From Paulinella micropora (taxonomy: Eukaryota > Cercozoa > Imbricatea > Euglyphida), in NCBI GenBank assembly GCA_009731375.1, contig BJOX01000221.1, positions 238,139 through 260,615 of the forward strand: a stretch of 22,477 nt of DNA. Reading direction: 5' to 3'. A program made the position numbers and the translations under genes. The notes beneath the pieces are model-generated. The model saw only the letters and a list, made by a program, of their open reading frames with translations, searched no databases and was not told where the DNA came from. The number at the start of each line of letters is the position of its first letter. Position 1 is the stretch's first letter. Shown here piece after piece: positions 21,381 to 22,477 of the stretch.

Positions 21381-21793
21381 TTTTTATAAATAATGATGTG
21401 TAATGTTTAGATAATAATTCATTTATGGTTGGACCAAACGGCACAAAAAGAAAAAGGTAATTTTTGATTTATGAGTGATGTTGTTTTGGCAGTGGTATTT
21501 TTTTGTTTCGGAGAAATTGGCCTTCTTTTCGCTTTGTCAAAAATCGTATTTTTAGCAAAGGAGAAAATCTGTAGGTTTTCGTGTTTTGGTCACGGGCTCA
21601 TTTCCTTTTTGCTTTTGTGTGTCTTGACTTTTTTGCCCAAGTGCGACCCTATACTACCCGTGTAAAAAATGGGGATTTATGCTGTTATCTCTTTATATGA
21701 CTGACTTTGTAAAAAATGGCAAACGATAGCAAAATTCAAAACGAAAAGGGGGGGGGAGCCTTTGGATCACTCCCCCTTATCTTCCCTGTTTTT
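21381..21793. other. Right margin between last viral gene and flanking repeat
   Basis: No convincing gene. A 64-codon hydrophobic frame (21471-21665) has no family and no clear leader. The region contains T- and A-rich stretches, AACGATAGC at 21723-21731 (inverted relative to GCTATCGTT inside the flanking repeat copies at 183-191 and 21839-21847) and a G9 hairpin. The viral end probably lies in here. Confidence 0.45.
21748..21776. repeat. G-run/C-run hairpin
   Basis: A G9 run followed by AG (21748-21758), in which GGGGGAG pairs with CTCCCCC (21770-21776) across an 11-base loop. It lies just outside the right flanking repeat. Possibly part of a viral terminus or a host repeat. Confidence 0.4.
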
Positions 21794-21851
21794 TTGAGGA
21801 CTGTGTTTGGTTATATTACCGACATACTCTTCCATTGAGCTATCGTTGGGG
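21794..21851. repeat. Flanking direct repeat, right copy (tRNA-like on minus)
   Basis: Same-orientation counterpart of 144-196. On the minus strand it reads GATAGCTCAATGGAAGAGTA, with a pol III A-box-like TAGCTCAATGG and a GCTC/GAGT D-arm, then TCGGTAATATAACC. No proper anticodon stem or T-arm can be completed, so it is at best a tRNA-derived repeat. Confidence 0.55.
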
Positions 21852-21892
21852 ACAGTACATTTGGAGTCCATAGCTAAAGGCTGATTTCTTTT

Positions 21893-21960
21893 CTGATCTG
21901 TTGTACAGACATCAGATAAGCACAAATTTATTTTTCGCTGCTCTGTCGCACAGACATCAG
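21893..21960. repeat. Two copies of a 23-bp hairpin repeat
   Basis: CTGATCTGTTGTACAGACATCAG (21893-21915) and a near copy at 21938-21960 that starts CTGCTCTGTCGC and ends ACAGACATCAG. In each, CTGT pairs with ACAG around a 3-base loop, and in the first CTGAT also pairs with ATCAG. Function unknown. Confidence 0.55.
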
Positions 21961-22439
21961 ACGAAAACAAACACTCCTACTCATCCTTAAACAAAAAACT
22001 TACAAACAAGCAATCAATTTGTCACAAGCTTGCATAACCTTTAGCACTTGTGCACATTTGGCTTCTGTGTGCTCTTCTACAAGACACCAGACCACACCTA
22101 CTCCACTCCCTCTTGCTGCTTGCATAAAGCCAAGTAGGACAAGTGCGAAACAAACATCAAAAAACACACAGACAGAGGAGAAACGAGGAAAGCACTCCCA
22201 CTCTCTGTTCTGAATCATTTTCCTTGCATTTTTTCTGCAGAAACCAGAGGAGATTACACATCTCTCACACAAGAGCAAGGCAAATATCGAAGCACTGTCC
22301 GACGACAGACTGACTTCTACAAAACAGCTCTCTTGACCAAACTATCGTTATCTCTGTGTAGGGCCTGACGCCCCATAACTATTTCAACAGAGAAGAGGAA
22401 GAACGAGAAGAAGGTTGCATAGAGTGATAAGAATAACAG

Positions 22440-22476
<37 letters not shown>
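22440..22476. repeat. A29 and G8 homopolymer end
   Basis: 29 A followed by 8 G and a final C at the window end. It may be a microsatellite or a low-quality contig end. Confidence 0.7.
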
Positions 22477-22477
22477 C

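Larger units (their letters stand above)
21852..22477. other. Right flank, host-like sequence
   Basis: More C- and CT-rich than the viral part and without viral genes. It has a duplicated short hairpin (21893-21960) and, on the minus strand, a possible spliced exon at about 22013-22085. That exon has a candidate acceptor CTTGTAG, a coding stretch EEHTEAKCAQVLKVMQACDK with Cys spacing loosely like CX9C mitochondrial proteins, and donor GTAAGT. Composition and these signals suggest eukaryotic host DNA, at low confidence. Confidence 0.35.

Noticed and set aside
21471-21665. 64-codon hydrophobic frame in the right margin
   Set aside because: No recognisable family, no clear leader, low-complexity hydrophobic composition; could be chance.
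21794-21851. Functional tRNA gene on the minus strand
   Set aside because: A D-arm and A-box-like sequence exist but no anticodon stem, T-arm or acceptor pairing can be built.

Overview
The window looks like a near-complete polinton-like virus (PLV; small dsDNA virus of unicellular eukaryotes), free or integrated, carried on a eukaryotic-type contig. The case rests on a recognisable virion module: a DNA-packaging ATPase (6846-7667), an adenovirus/Ulp1-type cysteine protease (8228-9820), a penton-like minor capsid protein (9881-10723) and a probable double-jelly-roll major capsid protein (10789-12345). These sit with a protein-primed-type family B DNA polymerase joined to an SF1 (Pif1-like) helicase, a class 3 lipase, two GIY-YIG endonucleases and small zinc-finger proteins. 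Gene content (lipase, DCL/HNH protein, ExoX-C-like mini-proteins, S74-chaperoned fiber) points to PLVs of microalgae or other protists. No retroviral-type integrase, tyrosine recombinase, rRNA or CRISPR array is visible.

Layout. 1-308 is a non-coding left margin. 309-1069 holds two small convergent genes. 1134-4980 is one very long phage-like fiber gene ending in a peptidase S74 intramolecular chaperone, broken by a frameshift near 3334-3366. 5019-6743 holds a two-TM protein, a decayed GIY-YIG gene, a small secreted Cys-rich protein and a beta-rich small protein. 6846-13665 is the plus-strand morphogenesis block. 13724-15448 has a second GIY-YIG gene, a DCL/HNH gene and two tandem ExoX-C-like genes. 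15527-16216 is the lipase. 16220-19531 (minus) is the polymerase-helicase. 19644-21380 (minus) is a set of three small nucleic-acid or ubiquitin-type zinc/basic proteins linked by a perfect 59-bp repeat. 21381-22477 is a right margin without credible viral genes; a 58-bp element there repeats in direct orientation a sequence of the left margin, and a host-like exon may be present.

Regulation. The virion genes share a 5' leader element: an (A/T)ATATAG core, a T-run/GA/A-run, then CTTACA just before the ATG. At two genes it forms a hairpin whose arms show a compensatory base change. Two adjacent genes (7807, 8228) share a different leader that matches exactly for 25 nt up to and including the ATG. 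Short perfect hairpins overlap the stop codons of two genes, reminiscent of the hairpin 3'-end signals described for mimivirus and virophages.

Condition. At least six lesions interrupt otherwise well-formed genes: a fiber frameshift, two frameshifts in GIY-YIG no. 1, a late frameshift in the 12429 gene, an in-frame TAA in the lipase and an in-frame TAG between polymerase and helicase. There are also two N10 gaps, one of which is clearly an assembly artefact. Either this is a decaying integrated copy or the assembly has base errors; several frameshifts lie in homopolymers. TAA, TAG and TGA all end intact genes here, so stop-codon reassignment is not needed.
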